DNA of 64,000 bases from positions 62,001 to 126,000 of the forward strand of contig NZ_BKAU01000002.1 in NCBI RefSeq assembly GCF_007992715.1, given 5' to 3'. Positions 17,160 through 26,423 of the stretch are shown here, one piece after another (position 1 is the first letter of the stretch; the number at the start of each line of letters is the position of its first letter). Made by a program: the position numbers and the translations under genes. The stretch comes from Chitinophaga cymbidii. GTDB taxonomy: Bacteria; Bacteroidota; Bacteroidia; Chitinophagales; Chitinophagaceae. The notes under the pieces were generated by a model. That model did no database searches and was not told the DNA's origin. It worked only from the letters and a program-made list of their open reading frames with translations.

Positions 17160-19433
17160 ATGCTGCGTTTTTTGAAACTATTCTTATTAACAGGCATCTT
17201 CGTGCCCGTTTACGGGCAGGAGCAGCTGCAAGGCAGGATCGTGGACGCACAGACCCGCGAAGCCCTGTCCGGCGTCAGCATCAAAGCAAAGACCTGCGCC
17301 TGCCGCTCTGACGATCAGGGCGTATTCTCGCTGCCCGTCATGCCTGACTCCATTTATATCTCTCATGTGGGTTATTCCACGCAACGCCTTTCTGTTGACA
17401 GGGAAGGCAATATGATCGTTTACCTGGACCCGCTGACCACGCGCCTGAACGAAGTGATCGTGTCCGCCGGCCGCCACCGGCAATTCCGCACCGATGCGCC
17501 CATCGCCATCAGCACTATTTCCACGCAAACGCTGCGGGAAACAAAAGCCACTTCCCTGGAACAGGTGCTCAACAAAGTGAGCGGCGTGTACATGGTAGAC
17601 CTCGGCAACGAACAGCATACCATGGCCATCCGACAGCCGATCGGCTACCGCAGCCTCTTCCTTTATCTCGAAGACGGCCTGCCCATCCGCACCACCGGCG
17701 ACTTTAACCACAACGCGCTCATCGAAATAAACATGGCCGCCCTCAAAACCGTGGAAGTGATCCGCGGTCCCGCTTCTTCACTGTACGGCAGCGAGGCCGT
17801 GGGCGGCGCCGTGAACTTCATCACCGCTTCCCCCACCATCCTGCCCACCGCAAAAGTGCAGGCGGAGATGAGCAATTGGGGATACAAACGCACGGACTTC
17901 AGCGTATCCGGCACCAAAGGCAAGCTGGGCGTGCTCCTTGGCGGCTACTACGCGGACCAGCGGAACGGGTACCTCGACCACAGCGACTTCCGCAAGCTGG
18001 CGCTGACGCTCAAAACACAATACCAGTTCAGCGACCGCACTACGTGGACCAACAGCGTTTCCGTCGTTGATTATAAAACGGATCAGACAGGTGGTGTGGA
18101 CAGCGCCAATTTCTTCAGCAAGAACTACAAGAGCTTCCATACTTTTTCCTACCGGCTGGTGAAGACACTTCGTGTACGCAGTACCGTAGCCCACCAGTGG
18201 AATGAAACCAACACCACGAATTTCACCGCCTTTTACCGGCATAACGAGATCGGCCAGAACCCTTTCTACGCCATCAAAACAACATCCAACCCTTTGAAAG
18301 CGCGTGGCGAGATCAACAGCGACGCCTTTCAGAGCTACGGCGTATTGGCGCAGCACAAAAAGCAGTTTGCCTGGAAGAGCGCATCGCTGATCGCCGGTAT
18401 GAGCGCGGATTACAGTCCCGCTACCTATTTCGCGGAGTTCATTGATGTGGACAGGGATGCCGCCGGTTACTTCACCGGTTTTACACGGACGGATTCTGCG
18501 TTGACGGACTACCGTGTGGGCCTCGTGAATACTGCTGTCTACGCGCAGGCGGAAATGAGCCCTGTCGCCAAACTCAAAGTGACGGCGGCATTGCGCTACG
18601 ACCGCATGGATTTTAATTTCGACAATCACCTTCCGCCATCCGCGTTCACCGGTTCGCCCGACGAGCGCAATTTCTTCCATGCCTGGACGCCCAAGCTCGG
18701 CCTCACGTATGATTTTGGCCGCGACCGCGGTGTGTATGCGAACTACAGCGTGGGGTTTGCGCCACCGAACATTTCCGAACTGTACAGAGGCGTGAAAGTA
18801 CCGTCCCTGCGCCCCGCCACTTACAATAACTACGAAGCCGGCGGCTGGTTTGCATTTGCGGGCAACAAGGGATATATAGACGCGAGCGTGTACCGCATGG
18901 ACGGGAGGAATGAAATCGTGAGCGTACGCCTGGCGGACGGCTCCTCTGAAAACCGCAATGCCGGCAGAACGCGCCACAGCGGCGTGGAATGGAATCTCCG
19001 TTATGCACCTATACCCAATGTGTTGTTTCGCACCGGCGGCACCTGGGCGCAGCATGATTTTTTGCAGTATGAGGATAAGGGCACGCACTACGACGGGAAC
19101 CGCATGAACGGCGCGCCCGCTACGATCACCAATACGGAGATCACCTGGAAACCGGCGTTCCTCAAAGGCATCCGTACCGGTCTTGAATGGCAGCATGTAG
19201 GGCGGTATTACATGGACCCCGCGAACACGGAGGAATATGGAGGTTATGAATTGTTTAACGCGCGCGTGGGGTATAGTACCGGGGGATTTGAATGCTGGGT
19301 GAACTGCCGGAACGTGGGTGGCGTGATGTATGCCACCACGGCGGAGAAAAGCGCCTTTGGCAAGAGTTACCGCCCAGGGCCGGACCGCACCTTCAACTTT
19401 GGCGTCGCCTACACATTTACCGCAAAAAAATGA
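17160..19433 (+). CDS. TonB-dependent outer-membrane receptor
   Basis: Energised outer-membrane transporter for an unknown ligand (metal chelate, vitamin or similar). From the ATG at 17160 it is 757 residues: signal peptide RFLKLFLLTGIFVPVYGQ, a carboxypeptidase-regulatory-like domain (about 22-95) holding a CACR sequence, a plug domain (about 105-225, with IRGPASSLYGSEAVGGAVNF), and a 22-strand-type barrel ending FNFGVAYTFTAKK. No STN domain, so no FecI/FecR-type signalling. An ATG 27 bp upstream (17133) would add a polar leader before the signal peptide. The next gene overlaps it by ATGA, which indicates translational coupling. Confidence 0.93.
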   Translation: MLRFLKLFLLTGIFVPVYGQEQLQGRIVDAQTREALSGVSIKAKTCACRSDDQGVFSLPVMPDSIYISHVGYSTQRLSVDREGNMIVYLDPLTTRLNEVIVSAGRHRQFRTDAPIAISTISTQTLRETKATSLEQVLNKVSGVYMVDLGNEQHTMAIRQPIGYRSLFLYLEDGLPIRTTGDFNHNALIEINMAALKTVEVIRGPASSLYGSEAVGGAVNFITASPTILPTAKVQAEMSNWGYKRTDFSVSGTKGKLGVLLGGYYADQRNGYLDHSDFRKLALTLKTQYQFSDRTTWTNSVSVVDYKTDQTGGVDSANFFSKNYKSFHTFSYRLVKTLRVRSTVAHQWNETNTTNFTAFYRHNEIGQNPFYAIKTTSNPLKARGEINSDAFQSYGVLAQHKKQFAWKSASLIAGMSADYSPATYFAEFIDVDRDAAGYFTGFTRTDSALTDYRVGLVNTAVYAQAEMSPVAKLKVTAALRYDRMDFNFDNHLPPSAFTGSPDERNFFHAWTPKLGLTYDFGRDRGVYANYSVGFAPPNISELYRGVKVPSLRPATYNNYEAGGWFAFAGNKGYIDASVYRMDGRNEIVSVRLADGSSENRNAGRTRHSGVEWNLRYAPIPNVLFRTGGTWAQHDFLQYEDKGTHYDGNRMNGAPATITNTEITWKPAFLKGIRTGLEWQHVGRYYMDPANTEEYGGYELFNARVGYSTGGFECWVNCRNVGGVMYATTAEKSAFGKSYRPGPDRTFNFGVAYTFTAKK

Positions 19434-20641
19434 TGATGAGAAAAAGTGTTTTTATCTGGATACCGGTACTGATCAGCGCCTGCCACCCCGCTGTTTTTTC
19501 GGGCGGCATGGAGCAGGTGTTGTCTGATACCCTGCGCGATGCTTCCTGCGCTTACATGACGCGCGATACAAGCGGCGCGCTGGTGGTCAGCTGGGTGGAG
19601 CAGGATGAAGGTGTGGAAACAGGTACATTTTATTACGCCGTATCTGCTGATGAAGGAAAATCATTTTCCGCCGCAAAGAAGGTGGCCACGGCTACCGGCA
19701 TTCAGCCGCATGCGGAAAATCTGCCCAAGATACTTTTCCGTCCCAACGGCGAGGTGATCGTGATGTTCGGCACCGAAAGCAATGATCCGAGGAATAAATA
19801 CGCAGGCAAAGTGCTGTACACCCGCTCTCCGGACGGTGGACAGCACTGGCTGCCTGCCGTTCCGCTGGTGACCGATACCGCCGGGTACGACCAGCGTTAT
19901 TTTGACATGGCGCTGCTGCCCTCCGGCGAGGCGGTGGCCATCTGGCTGGACAACCGCAAGCATCATCAACAGGAAGGCTCCACTTTGTACATCGCGGCCA
20001 CCGGCCGTGAACCGGGCTTCGGGCAGGAAAGGCAGATCGCGCAGACCGTCTGCCAGTGCTGCCGTACTGCCTTGTACGTAGATGCGCAGGGCGCGCTGCA
20101 CGCCGCTTTCCGCGACATCATCAACGATACGATCCGCGACATGGTGCACATGGTTTCCACAGACGGCGGACAAACCTTCTCGCCGCCCGTGCGCATCAGT
20201 CCGGATAACTGGGCCATCCGCGGCTGCCCCCACACCGGCCCCACGATGGTGAAGAACGCTGAAGGGCTGCACTTTGCCTGGTTCACCATGGGCGGCGGGC
20301 AGGGTGTTTTCTATTGCCAGTCCCCGGATAACGGCATTACCTACACGAAGAAAGAAAGCATCAGCGCATTGCCCACGGCCAAGCATCCGCAGCTGACCAC
20401 CTTGCGCAACGGGGGCCTGGCGCTGGTGTGGGACGAAGCGGCCGATACTTCCGGCAACCGCATCGGGATGCAGCACAAGGCCGGCAACGGGGAAACGGTG
20501 GCGAAAGGGTTTATTACCCCGCCGGAGGTGTTTGCCAGTTTCCCGGTGCTGGAACCGGTGGGGGAGGGATCGGTGCTGGTGGCTTACAAGAAGCGGGTGA
20601 AGGAGCGGGAGATGGTGTGTGTGCAGCGGGTAGCGCTGTAA
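19430..20641 (+). CDS. BNR/Asp-box beta-propeller lipoprotein (sialidase-like fold)
   Basis: A 403-residue lipoprotein: signal KSVFIWIPVLISAC with Cys at residue 18 or close by (three ATGs at 19430, 19433, 19436), then a six-bladed-propeller-like body with four Asp boxes (SADEGKSF, SPDGGQHW, STDGGQTF, SPDNGITY). Catalytic residues of a true sialidase were not identified, so the enzyme activity is open. A striking VCQCCRTA segment near residue 205 could bind a metal. The start overlaps the stop of the TonB receptor (ATGA), so the proteins are made together and probably act on the same ligand at the surface. Confidence 0.85.
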   Translation: MMMRKSVFIWIPVLISACHPAVFSGGMEQVLSDTLRDASCAYMTRDTSGALVVSWVEQDEGVETGTFYYAVSADEGKSFSAAKKVATATGIQPHAENLPKILFRPNGEVIVMFGTESNDPRNKYAGKVLYTRSPDGGQHWLPAVPLVTDTAGYDQRYFDMALLPSGEAVAIWLDNRKHHQQEGSTLYIAATGREPGFGQERQIAQTVCQCCRTALYVDAQGALHAAFRDIINDTIRDMVHMVSTDGGQTFSPPVRISPDNWAIRGCPHTGPTMVKNAEGLHFAWFTMGGGQGVFYCQSPDNGITYTKKESISALPTAKHPQLTTLRNGGLALVWDEAADTSGNRIGMQHKAGNGETVAKGFITPPEVFASFPVLEPVGEGSVLVAYKKRVKEREMVCVQRVAL

Positions 20642-20642
20642 A

Positions 20643-20679
20643 ATCATAAAGCCTCTCGCAATGCAAGAGGCTTTATGAT
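20643..20679. terminator. Perfect-stem terminator after the TonB/BNR operon
   Basis: A perfect 14-bp inverted repeat (ATCATAAAGCCTCT, 20643-20656; copy at 20666-20679) with a 9-nt loop begins 2 bp after the BNR gene stop. Flanking runs are A-rich rather than T-rich on the plus strand; on the minus strand it also lies 14 bp after the small ORF at 20694-20855, so it may serve both. Confidence 0.7.
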
Positions 20680-20693
20680 GAAAAACATATTTT

Positions 20694-20855
20694 TCAGTTG
20701 TAACCGAAAGAGTACGATTTTTCGCTCTTCCAGCGTTGGCGCATGGCCCACCGGCCATAATTGTTCCTACGTGAACTGTCGAGGTAGAAACTGATGAATT
20801 CTTTCCATCTGGGATAGTACAGTCTGATGACGTACATCGTGATAAATGTTAGCAT
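20694..20855 (-). CDS. Small aromatic/basic protein (53 aa), unrecognised
   Basis: Short frame of 53 residues running MLTFITMYVIRLYYPRWK, then EFISFYLDSSRRNNYGRW, then MRQRWKSEKSYSFGYN. It is rich in Tyr, Phe, Trp and Arg and begins with a short hydrophobic stretch. Support for a real gene: the frame fills an otherwise empty 369-bp gap, a consensus promoter stands upstream on the same strand (20960-20991), and a strong hairpin stands just downstream (20643-20679). No ribosome-binding site is evident, and the 5' leader would be about 100 nt. It could instead be a regulatory RNA. Confidence 0.5.
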   Translation of the reverse strand: MLTFITMYVIRLYYPRWKEFISFYLDSSRRNNYGRWAMRQRWKSEKSYSFGYN

Positions 20856-20959
20856 AGGGATATGGTTATAGGATTATCAATAGGCTCGTGGTATTTATAA
20901 GGCATACGGCTCCGGGCCGTTACCAATTCATCCACACATTTTCATAATATATAGGGTTT

Positions 20960-20991
20960 CAAATATAGTTAAAATATATAACGTATATCAA
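20960..20991 (-). promoter_or_regulatory. Promoter of the 53-aa small ORF
   Basis: On the minus strand: TTG (20991-20989), a 21-bp spacer and TATATTTG (20967-20960), an exact match to TTG-N19-21-TAnnTTTG. It lies after the SDR gene, pointing at the small ORF. The AT-rich setting raises the chance of a false hit. Confidence 0.55.
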
Positions 20992-21010
20992 TAACACGTA
21001 TGTGTAATTT

Positions 21011-21769
21011 TTAACGGTGGATGTAATAGGCGTTGGCCTGTGCCGTTGGGGTGAGCACCAGGTCATTGATGCACACGTGCGGCGGCAATGAGCAGCAATA
21101 GAATACCACGTCCGCCACGTCTTTCGCGCTGAGCGGCGTGAAGCCTTTGTACACGTCTTTTGCCTTTGATTCATCGCCTTTGAAGCGTACCAGGGAAAAC
21201 TCTGTTTCCGCGGCGCCGGGGTGCACGGCCGTCACTTTGATATTATAGGGCAGCAGGTCGATGCGCATGCCTTGCGTTAACGCATCTACGGCGGCTTTGC
21301 TGGCGCAGTATACATTTCCTTTGGCATATACCGTCTTCGCGGCGGTAGACCCGATATTCACGATCTGCCCCTGCTTCCGGGCCTTCATCCAGGGGATCAC
21401 GGCTTTGGACATGTACAGTAGTCCTTTTACGTTCGTATCCAGCATCGTATCCCAATCATCCGGGTTGCCTTCGTCCACCGGCGAGAGGTCCAGCGCCAGG
21501 CCGGCGTTATTCACCAGCACGTCCACCCGCCGCCAGCTGTCATCCAGCGAGCCGAGCGCTTCGTTCACGGCGGCGCGGTCGCGAACGTCAAAGGCTAGCG
21601 GCTTTACATGAATGTGGTATGTCTTCTCCAGTTGCTGTTGCAGTTCCTGCAAACGTTCTTTTCTGCGGCCGGTGATGATAAGGTGGTATCCCGCCGCGGC
21701 GAACGTAAGGGCGCATGCTTCTCCGAATCCGGCCGTAGCGCCGGTGATAAGGGCTATTTTTCCTTGCAT
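21011..21769 (-). CDS. SDR-family NAD(P)-dependent oxidoreductase
   Basis: Classical short-chain dehydrogenase/reductase of 252 residues. The cofactor loop TGATAGFG is at residues 9-16, NNAG near residue 87, and the catalytic Tyr and Lys in YCASKAAVD near residues 154-158. It resembles the YdfG (3-hydroxy acid/serine dehydrogenase) branch, but the substrate cannot be read from sequence. The start is 14 bp after the stop of the upstream CHU_C protein, so it may ride on that transcript although the functions look unrelated. Confidence 0.92.
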   Translation of the reverse strand: MQGKIALITGATAGFGEACALTFAAAGYHLIITGRRKERLQELQQQLEKTYHIHVKPLAFDVRDRAAVNEALGSLDDSWRRVDVLVNNAGLALDLSPVDEGNPDDWDTMLDTNVKGLLYMSKAVIPWMKARKQGQIVNIGSTAAKTVYAKGNVYCASKAAVDALTQGMRIDLLPYNIKVTAVHPGAAETEFSLVRFKGDESKAKDVYKGFTPLSAKDVADVVFYCCSLPPHVCINDLVLTPTAQANAYYIHR

Positions 21770-21783
21770 GGTGGTAAACGGTT

Positions 21784-23715
21784 TTATCGCACCAAAGTTA
21801 CTGTTCCTTTCCTGGAAAGTTTCTCTCCATTCAGGTCTACGCCTTCGAGTATCCAGAGATAGGTGTCAATAGCGGCGGGGCGGCCTTTGTAGTAACCATC
21901 CCATCCACGGCGGAAGTCCAGCGAGCTGTACACCAGCTCGCCCCAGCGGTTGAAAATGCGGAAGTAATAATATTCCCGGATGCCCACGGGTATGAAGCGG
22001 AAGTAGTCATTCTGCCCGTCGCCATTCGGGGAGAAGGCGTTGGGAACGTAGAACTGCGGGCCGGTGTAGTATTTTACATTGATGGTGTCATATCCGAAGC
22101 AGCCCTGCTGGTTGCTTACCCGCAGCACGAAGCTGATCTCGTTGTTCCAGTTGAGCACGGGATCGCGGAGGTTGGGGTTGGAAAGCCCCGTCGGCGGCCA
22201 CCAGCTGTAGATATCCCCGCCCTGGCCCTGCAGTTGCAGGGTTTGCCCCCGGGCCAGGATGGTATCGTTGCCGGCAAATGGATTCACTTCAAACAGGCGC
22301 AGGTTCCGGGTGACGGTTGCCTCGCAACCTTTGTCCGTTGCCAGCGCCAGGGAGATCGTGTATACGCCGCCGGTAGGATACCTGAAAACAGGCCGCTGCA
22401 GCAGCGATACGTCCGTGTCCATGCCGTCCACCCCAAAATCCCAGCGCCGCTCCGTAATGTCCCCGTAACGGTAAGTAGAATGATCTTCGAAATACACCGG
22501 ATCTTCCCGGCAAAGCCCGCTAACGGTGAAGCCTGCACGCAGACCGGGGTAATTGTTGATGCGGCCGGTCATGCTGTCTGTGCAGGGCAGGCCGGGGTTC
22601 ACCACCAGCTTTACAGAGTAAACGCCCGTATCGGGGAAGTGGTGGAAGAATACGTCGCGGCTATTGGTCAGCGTATCGGAGCCGTCGCTAAAGGTCCAGT
22701 GATAGGTGGAGGTAAACCCTGCCGTGCTGGTATTGGTGATAGGCACGGCGAACCCGAGCGTGTCGTTGCAATGGTTCAATACCGGCGGTGTGGCGGCCAC
22801 AATGCGGGTGGAGCAGGAGTAGACGGTGATGAGCATGTCCTTATGATGCGTGCCCAGCAGGCGGCCTGTCCGCCGGTCGTATTCCGATACGCACACGGAC
22901 ACCACGAATTTACCGGAGCGCCCTGGCGTACCGGTTATCAGCCCGTTATTGTCGATGGACAACGCGGGGTTGCCGCCCATCGGGTCGCCGCCGTGATAGG
23001 GCGGAATATAGCTTACGGTGGTGGTATATGGCGGCGGGGAAGCAGCTTCGGTACCCCTGGAAGTGTTGCTGGCCAGTGCGCTGCAAAGCGAATAGGTGAG
23101 GCTGTCCCCGTCCGGGTCCGTCGCGGAATAATTGTAACGCAGCGGAAGGCTGGAGCAGATGACCGGCGCTTCATCGATCCCGAAATACACACTGTTGTTG
23201 TCCATCCTGCCGGTTTCGCTGCCGGGTATCACGGTGTAGAAAGTGGAACCTTCGCGTTCCGAATTGTAGATGTTCGTCAGGCTTTCCCCGCGGCAGCAAC
23301 GCTGGTAGGAAATATAGTAACCGCCCTGCACGGGTGGCAGCTCGATGGTATCGCCTTCGTAAAAGGCCACTTCAAGGTAAATGGTCTGCGGCGCCAGGCA
23401 GGGGTTCTTGAGCGTATCGCGGATGGAGCGGGTGTACTGGATGTGCAGCAGCTGCGAGGGCAGCACGCGCTGTCCGCTCGCGTTGAATATATTCACGGGA
23501 ACGGGGTTCTCGAAGTAGTCCAGGCAACCCTGGCGGGTACCGCAGACGAAGTCGCCGTCACGATAAAGCTTGAGTGTAATAAGGTAGCGGTAATTTCCGT
23601 TGGCGCTGTTATATCCCACATATCTGTAATAAATCTCCCCTCCAATGATATGATAAGCTATCACCGTGGATTGCAATAAAATGCCTGTTAGTGCCAACAG
23701 AAGAAACTTGCCCAT
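21784..23715 (-). CDS. PKD-domain surface protein with T9SS type-B (CHU_C) sorting domain
   Basis: A 643-residue secreted protein: signal peptide (about 1-20), a conserved N-terminal module starting HIIGGEIYYRYVG shared with the neighbouring 860-residue protein, PKD-like domains around residues 310-480 (FSDGSDTLTNSRDVFFHHFPDTGVYSVKL), and a C-terminal domain of about 90 residues with YVPNAFSPNGDGQNDYF and NRWGELVYSS, the gliding-motility-associated/type-B CTD that directs export by the T9SS. It is probably cell-surface anchored or released; the specific role (adhesion, matrix) is unknown. It shares the strand with its paralogue 116 bp upstream. Confidence 0.92.
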   Translation of the reverse strand: MGKFLLLALTGILLQSTVIAYHIIGGEIYYRYVGYNSANGNYRYLITLKLYRDGDFVCGTRQGCLDYFENPVPVNIFNASGQRVLPSQLLHIQYTRSIRDTLKNPCLAPQTIYLEVAFYEGDTIELPPVQGGYYISYQRCCRGESLTNIYNSEREGSTFYTVIPGSETGRMDNNSVYFGIDEAPVICSSLPLRYNYSATDPDGDSLTYSLCSALASNTSRGTEAASPPPYTTTVSYIPPYHGGDPMGGNPALSIDNNGLITGTPGRSGKFVVSVCVSEYDRRTGRLLGTHHKDMLITVYSCSTRIVAATPPVLNHCNDTLGFAVPITNTSTAGFTSTYHWTFSDGSDTLTNSRDVFFHHFPDTGVYSVKLVVNPGLPCTDSMTGRINNYPGLRAGFTVSGLCREDPVYFEDHSTYRYGDITERRWDFGVDGMDTDVSLLQRPVFRYPTGGVYTISLALATDKGCEATVTRNLRLFEVNPFAGNDTILARGQTLQLQGQGGDIYSWWPPTGLSNPNLRDPVLNWNNEISFVLRVSNQQGCFGYDTINVKYYTGPQFYVPNAFSPNGDGQNDYFRFIPVGIREYYYFRIFNRWGELVYSSLDFRRGWDGYYKGRPAAIDTYLWILEGVDLNGEKLSRKGTVTLVR

Positions 23716-23831
23716 GGGGAGAGGCTTATTCCTTATAATTTACGATAAATAAAGGGATTTAGGCGTTTTGCAGCAACATAAAAAAGATCGTTAAGTGTAA
23801 TGTTTTCGGAGTGAAGTGTAAGCGAAAATGA

Positions 23832-26414
23832 TCATCGTATCAGCGTGACCGTTCCTCTTTTTTCCATCAGTTCACCGGCGGTATTGGTGCCCTGCACGAT
23901 CCATACGTAAGTGCCCGCATCGGCGGGCCTGCCGCGCATTTTCCCGTCCCAGCCCTTCATGTATTCATTGGTGCGGAAGATCTCTTCGCCCCAGCGGTTG
24001 TAGATACGGAACAGTTCCAGTTTGGTGATGCCCACCGGCAGGGGGCGGAATACATCATTCACACCGTCGCCGTTCGGCGTGAAAGCATTGGGGACGTAGA
24101 TCTCCGGCCCGCTCATGAAACGGACGAGAATATCGTCTTCGCCGAGGCAGCCTTCGCTCGTATATACCTGCAGATGATAGGTGATGTCGCGGTTATAGCT
24201 GGTAACGGGATTGTGGATGTCCGTTCTGCTCAGCCCGTCCGGCGGCGACCAGCGGTAGGTTTCTCCGCCGGAGGCGTTCAGCTGTAGGGACTGCCCCTTG
24301 ATGATAATGGTGTCGTTGCCGGCAAATGCGGGAACGGGCGGCACTACGTTCACCATAACGGAATCGGGTACTGCTTTGGGGCAACCCAGCGTATCCGTTA
24401 CCGTTACGATGTAAAGGGTCGTGTCCTGCGGCCATGCGATCGTGTTCGGTTTATTCGGACTGGTGAGCGTACCGGCGGGCTGCCATTTGTAGAAGGCGCC
24501 GCCGCTGGCGTTCAGAAAGGCTCTTTCGCCGTAGCAGACCGTTGTATCAAGACCGGCATACGCCACCGGCGGGTCCACGGCGCGGAAGCTGACGGTATCA
24601 TCAGAAAAGCAGTCCCCAAGTGACACCCGTACGTGATAAGTGGCGGAACGTGCAGGCGTAACAGTGATGATCGAATCCGTACCCACTACCTGGTTGGTGT
24701 TGAGGTCCGTCCACGTGAAAGCGTATTCCCCGTCGGCGCCGGCTTTCAGCTCTACGGGGTCGCCGGTGCAGATGGTGCTGTCTGCCGTGGTGCGCACGTA
24801 GATCGTGTCCCGCACGTCTACAAATATTTTTTTGCTGTTCACGCAGCCGCTGTTGTCCGTGAAGGTCACTTCGTAGGTGGTATCTACCGCCGGTGTGGCG
24901 TAAGGTGTTGCCGTTCGCGGGTTCACGATGTTGTACAGGGGCGCCCATTCGAAAGTACCGGGCAGCGGGCTTTCCGCGTGGAACTGTAATCCGTTGCGGT
25001 AGCAAAGCAGCGTGTCGTTGGTGGCGGTGAACGGCGGTTTGTCGTATATCGTGAGCGTGTCAAAGAAGCTTTGTTCGCATCCTTTGCTGTTCTGTACGAG
25101 CAGCTTTACAGGATAATCGCCGGGTTGGGTAAAATGATACGTGGGGTTGGAGTTGTTGGAGGTATCATTCGTTACCGCAGGATCTCCGAAGTCCCAACGG
25201 AAATATTCGATCACGCCGTAGCGGTTATAAGAGGTATTGATAAATTCAGTCGGCCTGGTGGTGCAAAGGCCGTTGACGGAGAAGGAAGGCGTAAGCACGG
25301 GGTATACCCTTACGGTGGCGAGCATGCTGTCGCCGCAGCTGCTGTTCCGGTCTACGGCCAGCTTTACGATGTAGGTGCCCGTGTCCCGGTAGGTATGCGG
25401 GAGTGCGTCGCGGGACCAGGTGGTGAGGGTGTCCCCATCCCCGAAATCCCAGAAATAAGGTTTGCCCGGTGTGCTGTTGTTGGAAAAGTTGATGGTAAAG
25501 CTCTGGCAATCTTTGTAAGTGTCCTGCGTAGACGCTACTACCTGTTTCACGCAGGATTCCACGGTGAACTGGAATTCCTTTTTGTTCTCCCCGATGTATA
25601 CGCCATCGCGGTATTCCTTTGCGGTCACCGTTACAATGTACAGGCCGCTGCGCGGCGCAATGCCGGAGATGATGCCGGTATGCGGATCGATGGACACCTT
25701 GTCGCCCAGCGGCTGGTCCGCGGAAAAGGTCGTACGGTAGGATACAGGCGAGTAAGGTGGCGGATCGGAATCAACGGGTTTTGGATTGTTCTGTGTTGCG
25801 CCGCTGTAGGCCGTTGTAAAAGAATAAACAAGAGAATCGCCATCGGGGTCTTCGGCGGAATAGTCATAGCTGAAACGGTTATTGGCGCAAACGACTACTC
25901 CTTTTTCCTTTGAAAAACGGGGGCCGTTATTGGTATCAAAGCCGTTCGGCGTGCCGGGGATGACTACAGAATAGGTAGCGCCCACCGTATTGTCGGAAAA
26001 GATATTGGTAAGCCCCGTTCTCCTGCAGCAGCGCTGAAACGCGGCCACGTAGCCGTTGGCGCTGGGCGTCAGCTCTATGATGGTGCTGTAGTAGCCGATC
26101 TGGTAGCAGACATACGGTGGGTTGACGATACAGGGATCTACATCGGTAGCGGTATACTGCTCTGTATTGTCGTGATCGGCCCTCAGTGTTGTGATATGGT
26201 TGCCGTTGCCGGAATAAAAGGTAATGTCCGCATACGCATCAATCTGCTCCTCCCTGGCATCGCAGCGTATAAACAGCTTCAGCGTAACACGGTAACGGTT
26301 ATTGTTGCCATTCTTGCCGAGGAAGGAATAATACATTTCTCCGCCGATGATATGATCAGCCCGCGCAGCCAGGGAAACCAGGCCCAACATGGTTACTATC
26401 AATAAAATGCGCAA
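23832..26414 (-). CDS. Large PKD/Ig-domain surface protein with T9SS type-B sorting domain
   Basis: An 860-residue paralogue of the preceding protein. Signal peptide RILLIVTMLGLVSLAARA, then DHIIGGEMYYSFLG, an N-terminal module with paired cysteines (QRCCRRTGLTNIF), cadherin-like DYSAEDPDGDSLVYSF, at least two PKD domains (FWDFGDGDTL; FRWDFGDPAV), further Ig-like repeats, and the C-terminal YVPNAFTPNGDGVNDVF and NRWGEEIFRT of the type-B CTD. Export through SprA is expected. Extra repeats explain the greater length. It ends 10 bp before the alpha/beta-hydrolase stop on the upstream side, so the block may be co-transcribed. Confidence 0.92.
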   Translation of the reverse strand: MRILLIVTMLGLVSLAARADHIIGGEMYYSFLGKNGNNNRYRVTLKLFIRCDAREEQIDAYADITFYSGNGNHITTLRADHDNTEQYTATDVDPCIVNPPYVCYQIGYYSTIIELTPSANGYVAAFQRCCRRTGLTNIFSDNTVGATYSVVIPGTPNGFDTNNGPRFSKEKGVVVCANNRFSYDYSAEDPDGDSLVYSFTTAYSGATQNNPKPVDSDPPPYSPVSYRTTFSADQPLGDKVSIDPHTGIISGIAPRSGLYIVTVTAKEYRDGVYIGENKKEFQFTVESCVKQVVASTQDTYKDCQSFTINFSNNSTPGKPYFWDFGDGDTLTTWSRDALPHTYRDTGTYIVKLAVDRNSSCGDSMLATVRVYPVLTPSFSVNGLCTTRPTEFINTSYNRYGVIEYFRWDFGDPAVTNDTSNNSNPTYHFTQPGDYPVKLLVQNSKGCEQSFFDTLTIYDKPPFTATNDTLLCYRNGLQFHAESPLPGTFEWAPLYNIVNPRTATPYATPAVDTTYEVTFTDNSGCVNSKKIFVDVRDTIYVRTTADSTICTGDPVELKAGADGEYAFTWTDLNTNQVVGTDSIITVTPARSATYHVRVSLGDCFSDDTVSFRAVDPPVAYAGLDTTVCYGERAFLNASGGAFYKWQPAGTLTSPNKPNTIAWPQDTTLYIVTVTDTLGCPKAVPDSVMVNVVPPVPAFAGNDTIIIKGQSLQLNASGGETYRWSPPDGLSRTDIHNPVTSYNRDITYHLQVYTSEGCLGEDDILVRFMSGPEIYVPNAFTPNGDGVNDVFRPLPVGITKLELFRIYNRWGEEIFRTNEYMKGWDGKMRGRPADAGTYVWIVQGTNTAGELMEKRGTVTLIR

Positions 26415-26423
26415 AAGAATGAA

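Noticed and set aside
17778..19196. 472-codon minus-strand frame
   Set aside because: Antisense shadow of the TonB receptor; composition rich in Ala, Val, His and Arg as expected from reversed codons.
19661..20758. 365-codon minus-strand frame over the BNR gene
   Set aside because: Antisense shadow, and it would read through the perfect stem at 20643-20679.
22234..23679. 481-codon plus-strand frame
   Set aside because: Antisense shadow of the CHU_C protein gene; no domain recognised.
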